A stretch of 64,000 bases of DNA. Origin: Trochalopteron elliotii. Its lineage: Eukaryota; Chordata; Aves; Passeriformes; Leiothrichidae. The position numbers and the translations under genes were made by a program. Location of the stretch: assembly GCA_024734555.1 (NCBI GenBank), contig JANPWX010000055.1, forward strand, positions 300,868-364,867, read 5' to 3'. The notes below the pieces were generated by a model. The model saw nothing but the letters and a program-made list of their open reading frames with translations. It made no database searches and had not been told where the DNA came from. Numbering within the stretch: the first letter of the stretch is position 1; each line of letters starts with the position of its first letter. This document shows positions 13,626 to 25,100 of this stretch, piece by piece.

Positions 13626-14632
13626 GAGGAGCGCCGGTGGTTTGTGTGAGCTGAGGGACTGCTTCTACTCCAGGTGGGTTTCCAACACCACACAGAAATG
13701 CTTAAATCTCCCTGCTTCCCCTCCCTCTGCTCCAGGAAACAAGTGCCTTATTTCATTCATTGGCCGGTTTGGTTATGGCGTGAATCCTGCCCATATTTTG
13801 GCTACTCGGTTGTTTGCTGAGGACCAACCAGCCCAGATAATGCTAGCAAAAAGCAGAGGATTGAAAGAAGAAGGGGGAAATAGGGCAAAGCCAAGTTTAA
13901 TCTCCTCTGCCTCAGTTTGTGCCACACATTTCCAGACAGGACTAAAGCCATGTATTTTTTTTTCTTCTCGCATCGCCTGCGATGTTTTTGAGGCTTGTGA
14001 AAAAGTGGGATGCTGAGTTCCTGCCATCCTTCTTCTCTTCCCCTTCAAATCACTGCGTGTTCTGTGCAATCTGTCTGGGCCAAGGCAGTTTGTTTGAACT
14101 TGCTGCATTTCCCCTTGACTGCTCAACTTTTCCTTCAGCCACTTTATTTTTATTTTGTGTTGCACTTATTAGCTACAATCCCTCTCTTTTTCACTTGTCT
14201 CTGGCTGGATTTGACAGGGACAACGTCAGTACATTTTCACTAAGCCCAGACCAATGTCTTTAACTGCAGCATATTTTTCCAAACGCAGAGTGATTCCCAC
14301 AGGGAGTGCTTGAGGAGTCACTGCCTTGACTTCCATGGACTTTGGGTCAGGCCTGTGCTCTCAGATCACTCCATACGTGTTGCTGCCAATCCGTGGGGTT
14401 GGACCCTTTAAGACTGTCCAAAACAAACACTCTCCGGGTGAGATCAGTGCACAGACCATCACGTGAAAAGCTCTGTGATAACAACTGACTGCGTGTTTGC
14501 TTTCATATGGCATTGATTCTTATTTCCCTGACTATTTTTAGTCTTCAAGGTTGTCCCTTAATCAACCCGCTTTCTCTAATAGCTGGTGTTGCCCCTAGTG
14601 TGCTGCAGCAGGGCTAATGGTGCTTTGTATTA

Positions 14633-14710
14633 GGTGTGGGAAATATGAATTAGTTTCTCATCCATATCAGTGGCATGGGAAATATGAGTTAGCTTTTCGT
14701 CCATTTCAGT
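14633..14710. repeat. two-copy tandem duplication, 39-bp unit
   Basis: Bases 14633-14671 and 14672-14710 are direct repeats of 39 bp that differ at about seven or eight positions. Both contain tgggaaatatga and end in tcagt. It is a diverged local duplication of unknown significance. Confidence 0.85.
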
Positions 14711-17299
14711 GCCTTGAATCAGATCCCCACACAGCCACTGAAAGAAAAACCCCATCAAACTCCATGCCAGCCCCAATCAACATGTTCCTGTTACTGGGAA
14801 AAGCCTTACAGCAAAATGTGCCATGCTCAGACAAAGATAAATCAAACAAATCTTTATTCCTCTTCTCCTCTACCAGCTTTTTCCCTCCAGGGATGAGGAT
14901 TTGTGGCCCCAAAACTCTCTGGGGATGAGGAGTGGAGCAAGCCTGGCGCTGAGCCCCAGCTGGAGTGAATCTTTCAGATGGGGTCAGCTTCCCTCAGGGA
15001 TGAGGATGAGCCTTCACACCCTGTGATCCTGCATGCCCTGCAAGCCTCTCTTGCTCAGTGCAACACCTGAGCACAGAGGGGTCCCTGGTTGTTGTCTGCA
15101 GGTCCTGAATTTTCCCTTTCAGGTGTAATTTAGTGGCATTAAGACCAGGGCCTGCTCTTCTTACCACGCAGTAGCCACACTTGCCTCCTGGGCTCATGAA
15201 ATGCCCCTGTCTATTAGCAGACAATTATCCTGTGGGATTTTCAAGCACTGGATCTCTGTCATTTTTTGATAGTTTGCTGTAAGCAACAGCATAATCAGTG
15301 GCTGGAGAACTCAGGAGAAGTCTCAGGAGCCAGTTGGCAAATCGTGCCACCCCTGCCTTGGCTAAGCAGGGGCAGCTCACATGGAGCCCACAGAGCTGGT
15401 GCCTTTTGTGGGGTCAGGGGAGGATGTGCCAGGAAAATCCTGCCTCACTGGAAAATGGAGAAGCAAGAGAAGCACTGAAATCTGGGTGGGGTGACTGAGA
15501 AGAATTCTATTAGAAATAAAGTGGAGATGCCACTTATGTTAATTCAGAGGCACAGAATTTTGCAAGCTGAGATCCTACAAATTTCTTTTGTACACAAGAA
15601 AAAAATAAAAATAAAAAAGCTGAATCTATGCAAAAAGTAACCTTACCAGAATATATATATAGATATATGAGTACATCCCATAAACTGCCCTTTCCCATCC
15701 CTCCCCTCTCCCAGTCAGGTTACAAAATTTCCTTCCTTTGGTGACACCAAAGAAGCCTGGCTGCCTGGGTCCCCACCCGAGGCAGTTTGGAAGAACTGGA
15801 CAAGCCATAAAAATACACTAATTTTCACATTCCCAACCTAACAACGCTTTGGATTTTGAAAACCCGAAGTGCCTGATTTCTGGGGGTTTATTTTCTGCAC
15901 ATTTTCACTGTTTCTCAGTGTGTTGGCAGGTTTGGGCAGCAAAACGAGGTGGGAGGATTTTGTATTTCCTCTTGGGTCCCTTCATGCGCGTGCTGCTCTC
16001 CTGCCTGGTTTCACAAGGTAGAAAGGAAAGTGTAAATGTCTATTTTCTTCCCTTTTCAGTGTGATTGTTCCCTAAACTATCCCACCAAATCCCTGGTGAC
16101 CAGTAGTGTCACTATAAATGGGGATCGCTGCAGGGCTTGCTTGACTTGGGCACATTATGGATCTGGGACACCAGCTTCCCCTGCCCTCCCCGTGTCTGCT
16201 CTGGCAGCTGTGGAACTGGAAGAAAATATCCCAAAAAAGATATGAGGGTGGTTTCCACACACCTCTGCATGCATGCAGCTCTGGCCCCAGCAGTGATGCT
16301 CCCAGCCAGCCTCATGGAGGACAGATCAGGGAAAGGATTCCTCTCATCATAGTTTTCAGTGAAAGAGAAATCCTACACTGAAGTGAGGAGAAATCCCTCT
16401 TCAGTTAGCTTTGGGCTAATTAAAAATAGTTCTCCTTACACAGCTGTGAGAGTGAAACGGGGTTAAAACCCTATCTCACTGAAATATCTCATTTCCAGGA
16501 GAATCAAGGCTGGTAAAGCTGAGGGCTGCCTTAATCGGTGTCACTCTCTATATCTCCTGTAACTTGAGGTCAGCCCAGCACTCATCAGTCATAATCCATC
16601 TGACTGAAGGAGAGGCAGGCGCTCAAATCACCCTCTGCAGGTTATTCTCTCCTCTCAGACCGGGCTGCTGCTCACATTTGGTGGCTGACAGATGTCTGTG
16701 CCAGGCAGGGATACCTGTGTGCACCTGGGTGACTTTGGGTGGCCTCAGCTCCACGGTCTCCCTGCAGGCAGTCACTGTAAGCCTTAGGTATTGCTACACC
16801 TTTACTCCAGTGTAAAGATGGCTTTGTGGAGCACTGAAGTAACAAATTAAATAGCTATTGCCTATATCTTTTTAAAAAGAAAGGGGAAAGAAATCACCAG
16901 CTCCCCCACAACAAGTCTGAAGTTTAGATGAGGCTTTCAACCATTTGCTTGGACAAAGGCATGGAAACCAGGTACCAAAACCAAAAGAAAAATGTACCCC
17001 AGTCTTTGTAGATGCAATCACTGTTTATGATGTGTGGCTACAGAGGCAATTTAGCAGAGGATAAATGCTACTGAGCAGCGATTACTAGAGGCAGCCATTT
17101 AGCAGAAAGCAAAAATCCCTGGGGAGGAGGAACAGCAGGTGAGCTACCCCAAAAATTCACCTTGTGGGAGCCCTTGCTACAGGTGCTGCAGTCTGTGCAT
17201 GGCCACTCAGAAATGAGCTGGCAAAGGTGTTGCTGGCTGAGGGCCCATCACTGCCTGACGTGACACAGGATAGGGCTTCCCTGTGCCTCAGAACAGCTC
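14711..17299. other. intergenic, no gene recognised
   Basis: No coding feature is recognised. An A-rich simple tract at about 15596-15621 and a short TA-rich run at 15651-15668 are visible. Confidence 0.5.
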
Positions 17300-18065
17300 G
17301 GCCCTGCCCTGGGGTTTATGTTACAGCCCGAGAAGGAGCAGAGATCCTGTCCTGCAGCCACGGGAGCGGCGGGTCCCCGTGCCTGCCGTGCCCGCTGCCT
17401 TAAGGAGGCCTCGAGTTTCGCGCCTGGGACTGAGCTGCTGTTGTTCCTCTGCACCTCCCTCGAATCCCCCTAAGCCAACACCCTTTGCTAAGACCGAAAA
17501 ACATTTTCCAGACGCAAGCATGTGTACGTGTGTGGGTGGGTGGGGTGCAGGGGACTATGAAAATTTCAAGGCGAGGTATGACATCCTGGCTTTCTAAATA
17601 TAGAGGACCTGAACTGCGGCTCCTCTCACACGCTAGCAGCGTGCTTTCTCTTTCGAAAGGCCCCCAGAGCAAATATTGCACTGGCTGGGAGCGTGAAAAA
17701 AAGAGGGGAAAAAAAATTAGAAAAAAATTAGTCCTGCGAGTTGATTGCAGCTCCCGGCGTTCTTGCGCAGAGTTGTTTTTCAGGCAAGGCTCCAAGCGGT
17801 GCCCACGCAGAGCGGCGGGGCCAGCGAGGCACAGATGGCCGTCACATGAAGGCTGGTGGCAGCCCCAGCGTGGGGTCTGCGCCTGGCTGGGGCTTCCCCT
17901 TCGCCCACCAGCCCCCGGCCTTCCAGGGGCAGCAGGGGAGGGAGAGGGGCACAAACCCTGGCGGGGCTGAGAGTGTGACATTTTGGCTCCCTGCGAGGCG
18001 CCGCGTCTCGGTTCCCTTTTCGCTGTCGTTATTGTTGCTTTGGTATTTGCATAGCACGACATGAA
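17300..18065. promoter_or_regulatory. CpG-enriched patch, possible regulatory region
   Basis: CpG dinucleotides are clearly more frequent here than in the flanks, for example in gcctcgagtttcgcgcctgg near 17408 and in the stretches at 17800-17830 and 17990-18030. Chance open frames are longer on both strands, as expected from the composition. There is no recognisable exon. It lies about 4 kb beyond the SSPN stop codon. It could be an enhancer or the promoter of an unannotated transcript, or only local GC drift. Confidence 0.35.
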
Positions 18066-18360
18066 AATGCCTCAGAGCCAGAGGAAAGTGGTAGCTGCTG
18101 CTTCTCCTTTTAAAAAGCCAAGCAGTTATATCCATGCAACACCATCACTCTGTGTGTGTTCGGGGTGGAGGAGCAGGCATGACACCAGAGGGTTATGGCC
18201 TTTGGAAAAGTTCTGCAGAACTGAATTTAATCGAGACTGATGATCTCTAAGCCAAGCTATAAAATCCAAAGGAGAGTTATATCCCAGTAATAGACCCTAT
18301 TAGAGGGTCTAGCACAGTCTATAGAAAGGATCTCCTCTCTATTAAATTCTCTAGGGCTTG

Positions 18361-18505
18361 AGTTCTCATTTACACAAAGGGCCCTTTTAGCCGTGTAAAA
18401 TGGCCATAAAGTAGGTGTAAAGATGATTGATGCCGTCTTTACAACCCCTTTACACTGGGAAAACAGTGTAAAGTGGCCAGGTTGCAAATGAGAATCACAC
18501 CTGGG
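18361..18505. repeat. old hairpin-like repeat remnant, unclassified
   Basis: The stretch begins with ttctcatttacac and ends near gcaaatgagaatcac, which are inverted relative to each other. Inside are repeated gtgtaaa / tttacac words in both orientations. This gives a palindromic layout like a short non-autonomous DNA transposon. I recall similar wording from old interspersed repeats of reptiles and birds but cannot name the family. Confidence 0.4.
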
Positions 18506-20940
18506 TTTGTGAGAGTAAATTACATCAAGCCCTTCACAAATTCTGTGTGTCCATAGAGGTTTAATCCTACCCCTTTCTGCGGAATTCACCTAAAAGATAA
18601 ATTTCCCAGGCTTATAAAAAATTGGTTTTTTCTTCAACACCTTTGTCCGTTCCAGACCTTTTAGTCCCAGTCTTTTTCCTGGTGCAGTCCATGTGGACTC
18701 TGACACTGGGAAAAAGCTGGGAGGTGTCTGGACATGCTGTGGTAGGTGAAAATCCTTTAATTAGTACTTTCCAAAATTCTTAATCCAAGCAAAATACACA
18801 TTGTAAAAGTATACCCAGGGGGAAACTAGTTCCTAAACCTTCTGTGTCTGTTTCTCCATCTCTCCTGTTCTGGTTTTATGCTCTTGAGATACATGAAAAG
18901 GAAATAGATCAAAATGCCCCGTATTTATTCATTAAGTATATAAATCACCAACAGAATACATGATGCATATTGCTTTCTTCCAGAGCAAAGGGTTAAGCTG
19001 CATCGTGCTGATTAGAAAACCGAATTTGTGCCTGGAAGTGGAGGGTGAGCTGATACGGAGGTGCACAGCTTGTTAAGTGGAGCAGGCTCTGTTATCCAGA
19101 TCTCCCTTCTCCTCCCTGCCGACACGCCGAAGGCATTTACAGCAGCTCTGTGATCATCCCCGCTGCGTCTGCCGTGCTCCAGAGCAGCCCCAGCAAATCT
19201 CAGCCCAGGGGTGAGCAGGCAGAGGCCAGGCACCGCCTGCCCAGCCCCGTCCCACAGCCTCCGGGAGCCCAGCACCTGGGAGGCTGTGGGAGACAGGGAG
19301 TGAAAACATGTGGGTGAGGCAGAGGTCAGAGGATTAAGGAGACAAAAGGCAGCTCTGGTGGAAATGCTGCAGGGGCAGGGCTGGAGCTCTGCACACCAAG
19401 CTATCCCCTGAACAACAGGGATGTTTGGGATGGGCGGGGGGGAAGCATACCCTGCTCTGCCAGCAGAGCCTTCCTCTTGTGCCAGTCATGGGTGCAGTCG
19501 TGAGGGGGGAGGAGGCCCCAAAGCTCAGCTGTCATTCAGACTCCCTTTGATCCATTTCCTGCTTCTTGTTATCCTCTGTGTGGAGAGAGGATCCCGCATT
19601 TTTGGCTGGAGGGAGGGGCAGGTGCACCGAGGGCCGTGCAGGTACATCCTCCATCCTCTGCCCTGGGCTTCCACAGAGAGTACGGCTGGAGGTGTGTGTG
19701 GGGGACAAACGTGAGCACACCACAAGGTGAGAGGCACCCCTCTCACCCCTCACACCCTGGTGAGTGTACCCATCTCCAGGCAGGATGGCCCTGGCACAGG
19801 TCTGTGAGCACTGCTGGCAGCACATTCCACCAGAGCCATGGGAGATGGGCTGGTTCCTGCCAGATCTCCGTGGATGGCCCCAAGGATGAGTCTGACATCA
19901 GCAGCTCTCCATCTCACTCCTCTCCTGTCTCAGCTTGCCCAAGCAGTGCCTGGGAGGCAGACTGAGGTCTTTGGATGGGTGGTGACACGGGCACCCTTGC
20001 AAATGTGCCCTGCAGCCAGGTTTATGAGTGGCTGTTACTTTTAGGTGCAATAGAAAGATCATTTGGAACTAGATCTCAATAACCCCTCATGTTCTGCAGC
20101 TCCTCGCTTTGTGGCTTGGCAGAGACCACCTTGGTGATGTTATGTCTACTCCAGAGGCACTTTCTATGACTAAAGCTACAGCCCCTACACTCAGCAGTGT
20201 TCTAGGTGGACCACGGGAGACCTCACTATGCTGTGATCTTCTGACCCTGGAGGCTTGATGGTCTAGTCCCTCGATGATGTGTGGTCACTGTATGGAAGAG
20301 GTTTTTTGAGTAGGATTAGAGCTCCTTAGACAACTAGGTGTTTGCCAGTCTGGGTTTTTGACTTTCTGATTACTATTTTTGCTGCAGAAAGTTGGCTGGT
20401 TTTTTTTTTTCTTTGAAGCCTTATATAAATTTCATTTGCTTCCTCCTAGCTAATGATTATGGCACAATTTTTCTGGCATGTGATTGCTCCACCCCACCTC
20501 AGAGACATCCTTGTTCTGGCTGGGATCGGGAAATCCCTTGTCATGGCAGGGTGTGAGCACCAGCTGGCTTGCTCTTGCACAGATATGGATCAGGAGGCAG
20601 TGCCAAATGCTGCCAATTAGGAACTGCTCCTAAATTTAGATGTCCATGCTGTGCAAGGGGAAATGGCAGTTCAAGGGACAAACCAATGTGGTTGTCTTGG
20701 TATAAGGCTAAATAAGATGTAAAGCACTTCTAGAGCTGCACTTTCAGGGTGAAAAAGCACTGCTTGAATACATTAAGAAATCATTATTCTGTTGCCCTCA
20801 TCATTATCAAAGGTGTCTTTGGGAGACTGGCAGTCTCTTCTTGCTTCCCTCCCTCCACCCCATTTTAAAAACATTCATTGTTGCAGGGATATATCTTTCA
20901 GGGCTGTTGGCCCAACTCCACTGCTGGTGTGTAAGGCTGA
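18506..20940. other. intergenic, no gene recognised
   Basis: No exon is supported. The sequence lies downstream of the presumed SSPN cleavage site. Open frames are short. Confidence 0.5.
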
Positions 20941-20990
20941 TTGTCTTCAGAGGAGTTACACCAAAAATGCATTTGGCCTTTTGTACTTGG
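20941..20990. repeat. possible old repeat fragment, unclassified
   Basis: It contains aggagttacaccaaaaatgc followed by atttggcc. This resembles the GGAGTTACACCA-type words also present at 34921-34972. It is short and diverged, so the assignment is tentative. Confidence 0.3.
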
Positions 20991-21211
20991 ATTATAATTG
21001 GTGGAACTGGCTAAAATCCGGGTTTGTCAGACTGCAATTAGAGCAATATGGATGTAGTTTTCAACATGACTAGTGATTTAGGGTTCCTCTACTTTAGGAG
21101 TGCAACTCAAGGTTCCTTAAACTGATCTTTTCTCCCAAACATCAGAAATCTGCCTGGGGTCTCACGCAGGGCCCACCAAAGAACCTTCAGTGAATGCACT
21201 CATATTTGTTG

Positions 21212-21217
21212 TTTATT
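21212..21217 (-). terminator. SSPN: candidate polyadenylation signal AATAAA for SSPN
   Basis: Plus-strand tttatt is AATAAA on the SSPN strand, about 600 bases after the stop codon. A TG-rich stretch follows downstream on the minus strand. It is the first such hexamer I noticed after the stop, but a hexamer alone is weak evidence. Confidence 0.35.
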
Positions 21218-21455
21218 AGTAATTGGGTTAGGTAGCCTATATCATTAATCACTTTGAAAATTTATATGTGTATTTTATATGGCAGCCATCAATATATTCA
21301 CTTTGGTGTTGGTCTCAACCTGCATTGGAAGAGGTCTTGACCTCCCTCATTACTTTCCTGAATGTTAAATTCCCATCAGGTTAGCGTGGATTACACCCAG
21401 AGCACCAAGATATGATGTGTTCCTGAAGCATGTTCCCACTGATATAATTAAGCAG

Positions 21456-21511
21456 TTTGGATCAGATCCTTATCTGGTAGAAACTGGCATAGCTTCTCTG
21501 AAGGCAAGAGG
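21456..21511. repeat. old repeat fragment inside predicted SSPN 3' UTR
   Basis: The segment starting ttggatcagatccttatctg and continuing with actggcatagcttc resembles a widespread amniote repeat that I cannot name. It appears to belong to the same group as the piece at 34921. It is diverged and untested. Confidence 0.35.
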
Positions 21512-21818
21512 GAAATGGACCCTATTTTGTAATGGCTATAGCCCTGCAGATGAGTTCCCAGTGATTTTATCTATGGCTATTAAAGATCCTCTGTGGGGAG
21601 CCTTTGTACAGCTGCATCTTTAGGACTCTGTGACCTCTAGCTAATCTCACAAGAGGCCTTTTCTCAAGAGCAGCCGTACAAAATGCTCCTGAAACGATTG
21701 GAAAAATATATTCATTAAAGCCGTGTGAGCGTTTTTCCCTCATGAAAACCCTTCCAAGTGCCCGTCCCTCCGCGGTGCCTGCGGCTGCAGTTCCCACCTC
21801 CGGCCACAAGCCCAGACC

Positions 21819-22184
21819 CTACACCGGCTGCCCGTGGCCTTCAGCGGCCGTGAGGGGCTGGAAGCGAACGCCCACGTAGAAGACCTGGTAGCGGTGCTTC
21901 CACACCACGAAGCACGTCAGGAGGCACACCAGGGCTGCCACCAGGTTGAGAGCCATCTGCAGGAGGAGGTACAGGCCGAGCGTGCTGCTCAGGCTGCCGC
22001 AGTCGGCCGCGTCCTGGTACACGAAGGTCCGGCCAAGGGGGTCGGCCGTGTCCAGTTTGCACTGACAGGACTCCTGGATGGTGTCACAGGTGAACTTGGT
22101 CAGCTGCAAGTAGTGGTGTGCAGCAAAAGCCACTGCCAAAACACAGGCAACCAGAGCCAGGGCACTCAGGAGAAAATACAGCAG
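21819..22184 (-). CDS. SSPN: SSPN exon 3 (terminal coding exon)
   Basis: It encodes residues 138-258 and the stop codon TAG at 21821-21819. The acceptor is a pyrimidine-rich tctcccttcctttcag ending at 22185, followed by CTG CTG TAT (Leu-Leu-Tyr). The exon contains TM3 (LLYFLLSALALVACVLAVAF), the large extracellular loop with four cysteines (170, 177, 179, 199; motif SCQCKL), the conserved RTFVYQD, TM4 and the short tail VFYVGVR...QPV. The loop cysteines are those implicated in mammals in disulphide contacts and sarcoglycan association. This exon is GC-rich at its 3' end (about 21780-22060) compared with the surrounding intron and UTR. Confidence 0.97.
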   Translation of the reverse strand: MLYFLLSALALVACVLAVAFAAHHYLQLTKFTCDTIQESCQCKLDTADPLGRTFVYQDAADCGSLSSTLGLYLLLQMALNLVAALVCLLTCFVVWKHRYQVFYVGVRFQPLTAAEGHGQPV

Positions 22185-25100
22185 CTGAAAGGAAGGGAGA
22201 AAAAAAAGAGATAAAACCCCCTTTTTCCAGCTTCATAGAGGTTGAGGAACACACAGGGAATGCAGCACATGTACTTTGCAGGGAATTCATCCCCTCAATG
22301 TACTGTCTGGAGATTGGGTGCTTCAACAACTGCAAGGCTCATTATGACGAGAAGTTCAGCAGGTCATCTCAAGAACTTGCCTTGCATGTTTTATATAGCG
22401 CATTGCCTTGCAATTTTGAGGCCTAGCGAGAGTACCAGGGAACTGGAGTGTCTATACATGAAGAAGCTTTATAGAGAGGGAGGGAGCATTTTTCTCTCCA
22501 GTCATACCTGCATTGACAGGACTCATGGTCATCAGCTGAGACAAATTAGTGCCTGGAAGCAGAGCTGAGCAGACTGAGCCTTGGGCTGCCATCTTACCCC
22601 AGGCTGTGCTGAGCTGTAGCTGTTTTTGAGACTTTGCTCACGTGTTATTCTCAGTTTGTATGTCCAAGTAAATCTGATTTATACTTGCAAATCAGGCAGT
22701 GGGGTGATCTCCTGCTTGTGGCCCTGTGGATGCAGCCAGCCTTTTGCTTCCCAGGTCCCACTATGGAATGGGAATGCAGCTCTCTGCAAAAAAGTGTGTG
22801 CTGTGCTCAGTCTGCTTCCAAAACTTGTCCCATAAACATGGGGAAGTCTTTCACAGGCATCAAAGGGCAGCAAGCACCTTTCTTTTCACAGTGCTACAGT
22901 GTGAGAAGGACAAGGGTCTGCTCGTCACCTCCACTGCTCCTCACAACAGTGGCAGCTTAAAAATAGCCTGGCTTTTATCAAGGGTAGCTCTGCAGAGTCC
23001 ACCCCCACAAACACATGGAAACTGGCAGCAGGTCAGAGCCTTTGACACCCCGGGATTCACCTGAGAGCTTTGGATACCAGCACATATGGACTTCCCTTTG
23101 CTTTTGATAGCTGGAACTGGCAGTTGCTGCACTGCGTACAAAATATGTGTGAATGTATATTAAAATCTTGTTCTGTGTTTAGCCAAAATTGCATTTTTTG
23201 GTTCTGTTCAGCACTGTAAAAACATTTATTTTCCTTGGCGTCTTATCTGTCAGACACATGGCATGGTTGGGAATCTGTTATTTTAAACAGCAGTTTCTCT
23301 CTCTCTTTCTCTCTCTTAACTTCAATACTGCAAGTAAAGTATCAGTATAAAAGCATTTTTTATGACCTTGAAACTCCAAGTATGTATGTCTTGATAAAAT
23401 TCACACTCCTGGTGTATTTGTCTTATATCTACAGTGTGAATCAATCTTCTGTTTGGTTGCCAGCTTGAAAAAAAAAATTTGGATTATTGCAGGTCCTGAA
23501 GCACTATGTACATTTCCCCCTCACATCACCAAATTCTTACTGAAAGATCTTAGTTTCCAAGACTTGGCTGCTATTAAATTTAATGACCTCCCCTGTGGCC
23601 TTAAACCAAGGGCAGCTTCAAAATGAGGGTGGCTCATATTAAATACAATTACTTTGCCCCCGCAGCTTTCAAGGTAAGGGTCCGTGGGAAAGGTGAAGCT
23701 GGAAAATGGGGCCACCTCCTCATGTGAAGCATGCAGGAGATGGAGTGCTGTTGACTGATGGACCCCCTCCAAACCAAGATGTGCTAATTCATAGGCCAAT
23801 GGCATTGTATTCAAAGATGGTGCAAATGTGTTTGATGGGGAAAACTGAAAATGGACAAATGCTGGTTGTTTTGTGATATAGAAGTCCTGGTGGAAGTCCC
23901 TGGACTCAGCCCAGCAGAAGACAGAATCAGGCCTCCCTAATAGATGAGATACTGAGCCAAGACTACACCATGTGCCTGATTCTTCCTTGGTGGGTATTTT
24001 ATTTAGCTGCCAGCTTCTATCCAAAGTCAGGACACAACAGCCTAATCTATGCTCCAGGTACAGTAAGGGAGAATTTGTCTGTTGTGTTCCTAAAGGGAAG
24101 GAAATCTCAGGATCTGAATACACAGGCAGCTCTTGTGATAATCCTTGGAGGCGAAGGGAGATGCATGGGGGACACAGGGCAATTTCCAAAAAGCTTATTA
24201 TTCTCACAAGATGTTTGCAGAGGAATCTCTCTGCGAGCTGCTGAAAATGAACACGTTTCCAAATATCAAAGGTGAGCCAAATGCAAGCACTGCCTCTGAG
24301 GGAACACAAGACAGTGAGTGCTGAGATTCCATCAGCAGATTAATCACATGCCAGACCTGGAGGCAACTTCAGCATCACAAATACAACTGCATGGTGGGCT
24401 GTGCCCAGGAACCAGGACTTGCCACTGGAAAACTGTTTCTTAACAGCTTCAGAGAGATAGGCACTGCAATTGCTGCTTAAATAGGAGAAAAGGGAAGTGG
24501 GGAGAGACAGTGTACAATGAGGTCAGAGCATGGCAGCTCATCCTCCTTCATGTTCCTCATATGAGGAAAAGACATTTTAGCAATATTTACTGGCAATAGT
24601 TTTCCTCCGTGACTAAATTTAAATAAATAACAGGAAGATGGATTAAGTTCCTCATGGAAAAGGCTCCTCATAGTTATCAGAGGGGTTTGCAGAGGTGGAT
24701 CAGGAGGCTCTGTTTGAGGGTGGTGGTGGCTCAGGCACGAGCCCCTGCAGGGAACAGGAACCGTGGTGTGTCACGGCGTGGGCTGGGTGTGCCGTGGGGA
24801 GGACCACGGGGAGTGATCTGTCAAATGTCAGCACAGAGCCCAGGAAGTCCACAGGATGGCTCAAGACTTTCCTGTGTGGCACTGGCTGTTGCTGTCCCCT
24901 CCCTTTGGGTGGCCTTCCTTTCTCAGGGACACATGGCGTGCTGTGGGTACCCACAGCAGTCTCGGGAAGGGACTTCTGCCAAAAGCAGTTCTCACACCTC
25001 CTTCTTTAACAGGATCCAGGGCTCATGCAAGTGTGAAATGAAAGAAGCAGCTGCCAAGAGGGACGAAGGCAGAGAGGACTGCACAGGTCTCCTGTTTTCC

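Larger units (their letters stand above)
6446..14632. other. intergenic, no gene recognised
   Basis: An 8 kb stretch without a recognisable exon. It is fairly GC-rich around 10.7-13.6 kb, which produces several chance open frames of 100-215 codons on both strands; none shows a known domain or consistent splice structure. A GT repeat at 7079 and a CRE-like site at 13618 are listed separately. A small CpG cluster lies at about 6820-6945. Confidence 0.45.
21195..21818 (-). other. SSPN: SSPN 3' untranslated region (predicted)
   Basis: Sequence after the SSPN stop codon on the minus strand, taken as far as the first AATAAA-type signal (21217-21212). The true end is not visible from sequence; mammalian SSPN transcripts have long 3' untranslated regions, so the end may lie further down. 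Part of it (21456-21511) looks like an old repeat. Confidence 0.4.

Noticed and set aside
1..21000. Search for ITPR2 terminal exons on the plus strand, expected from mammalian gene order.
   Set aside because: No segment resembling the conserved ITPR C-terminal coiled region was seen. The gene end presumably lies to the left of the window.
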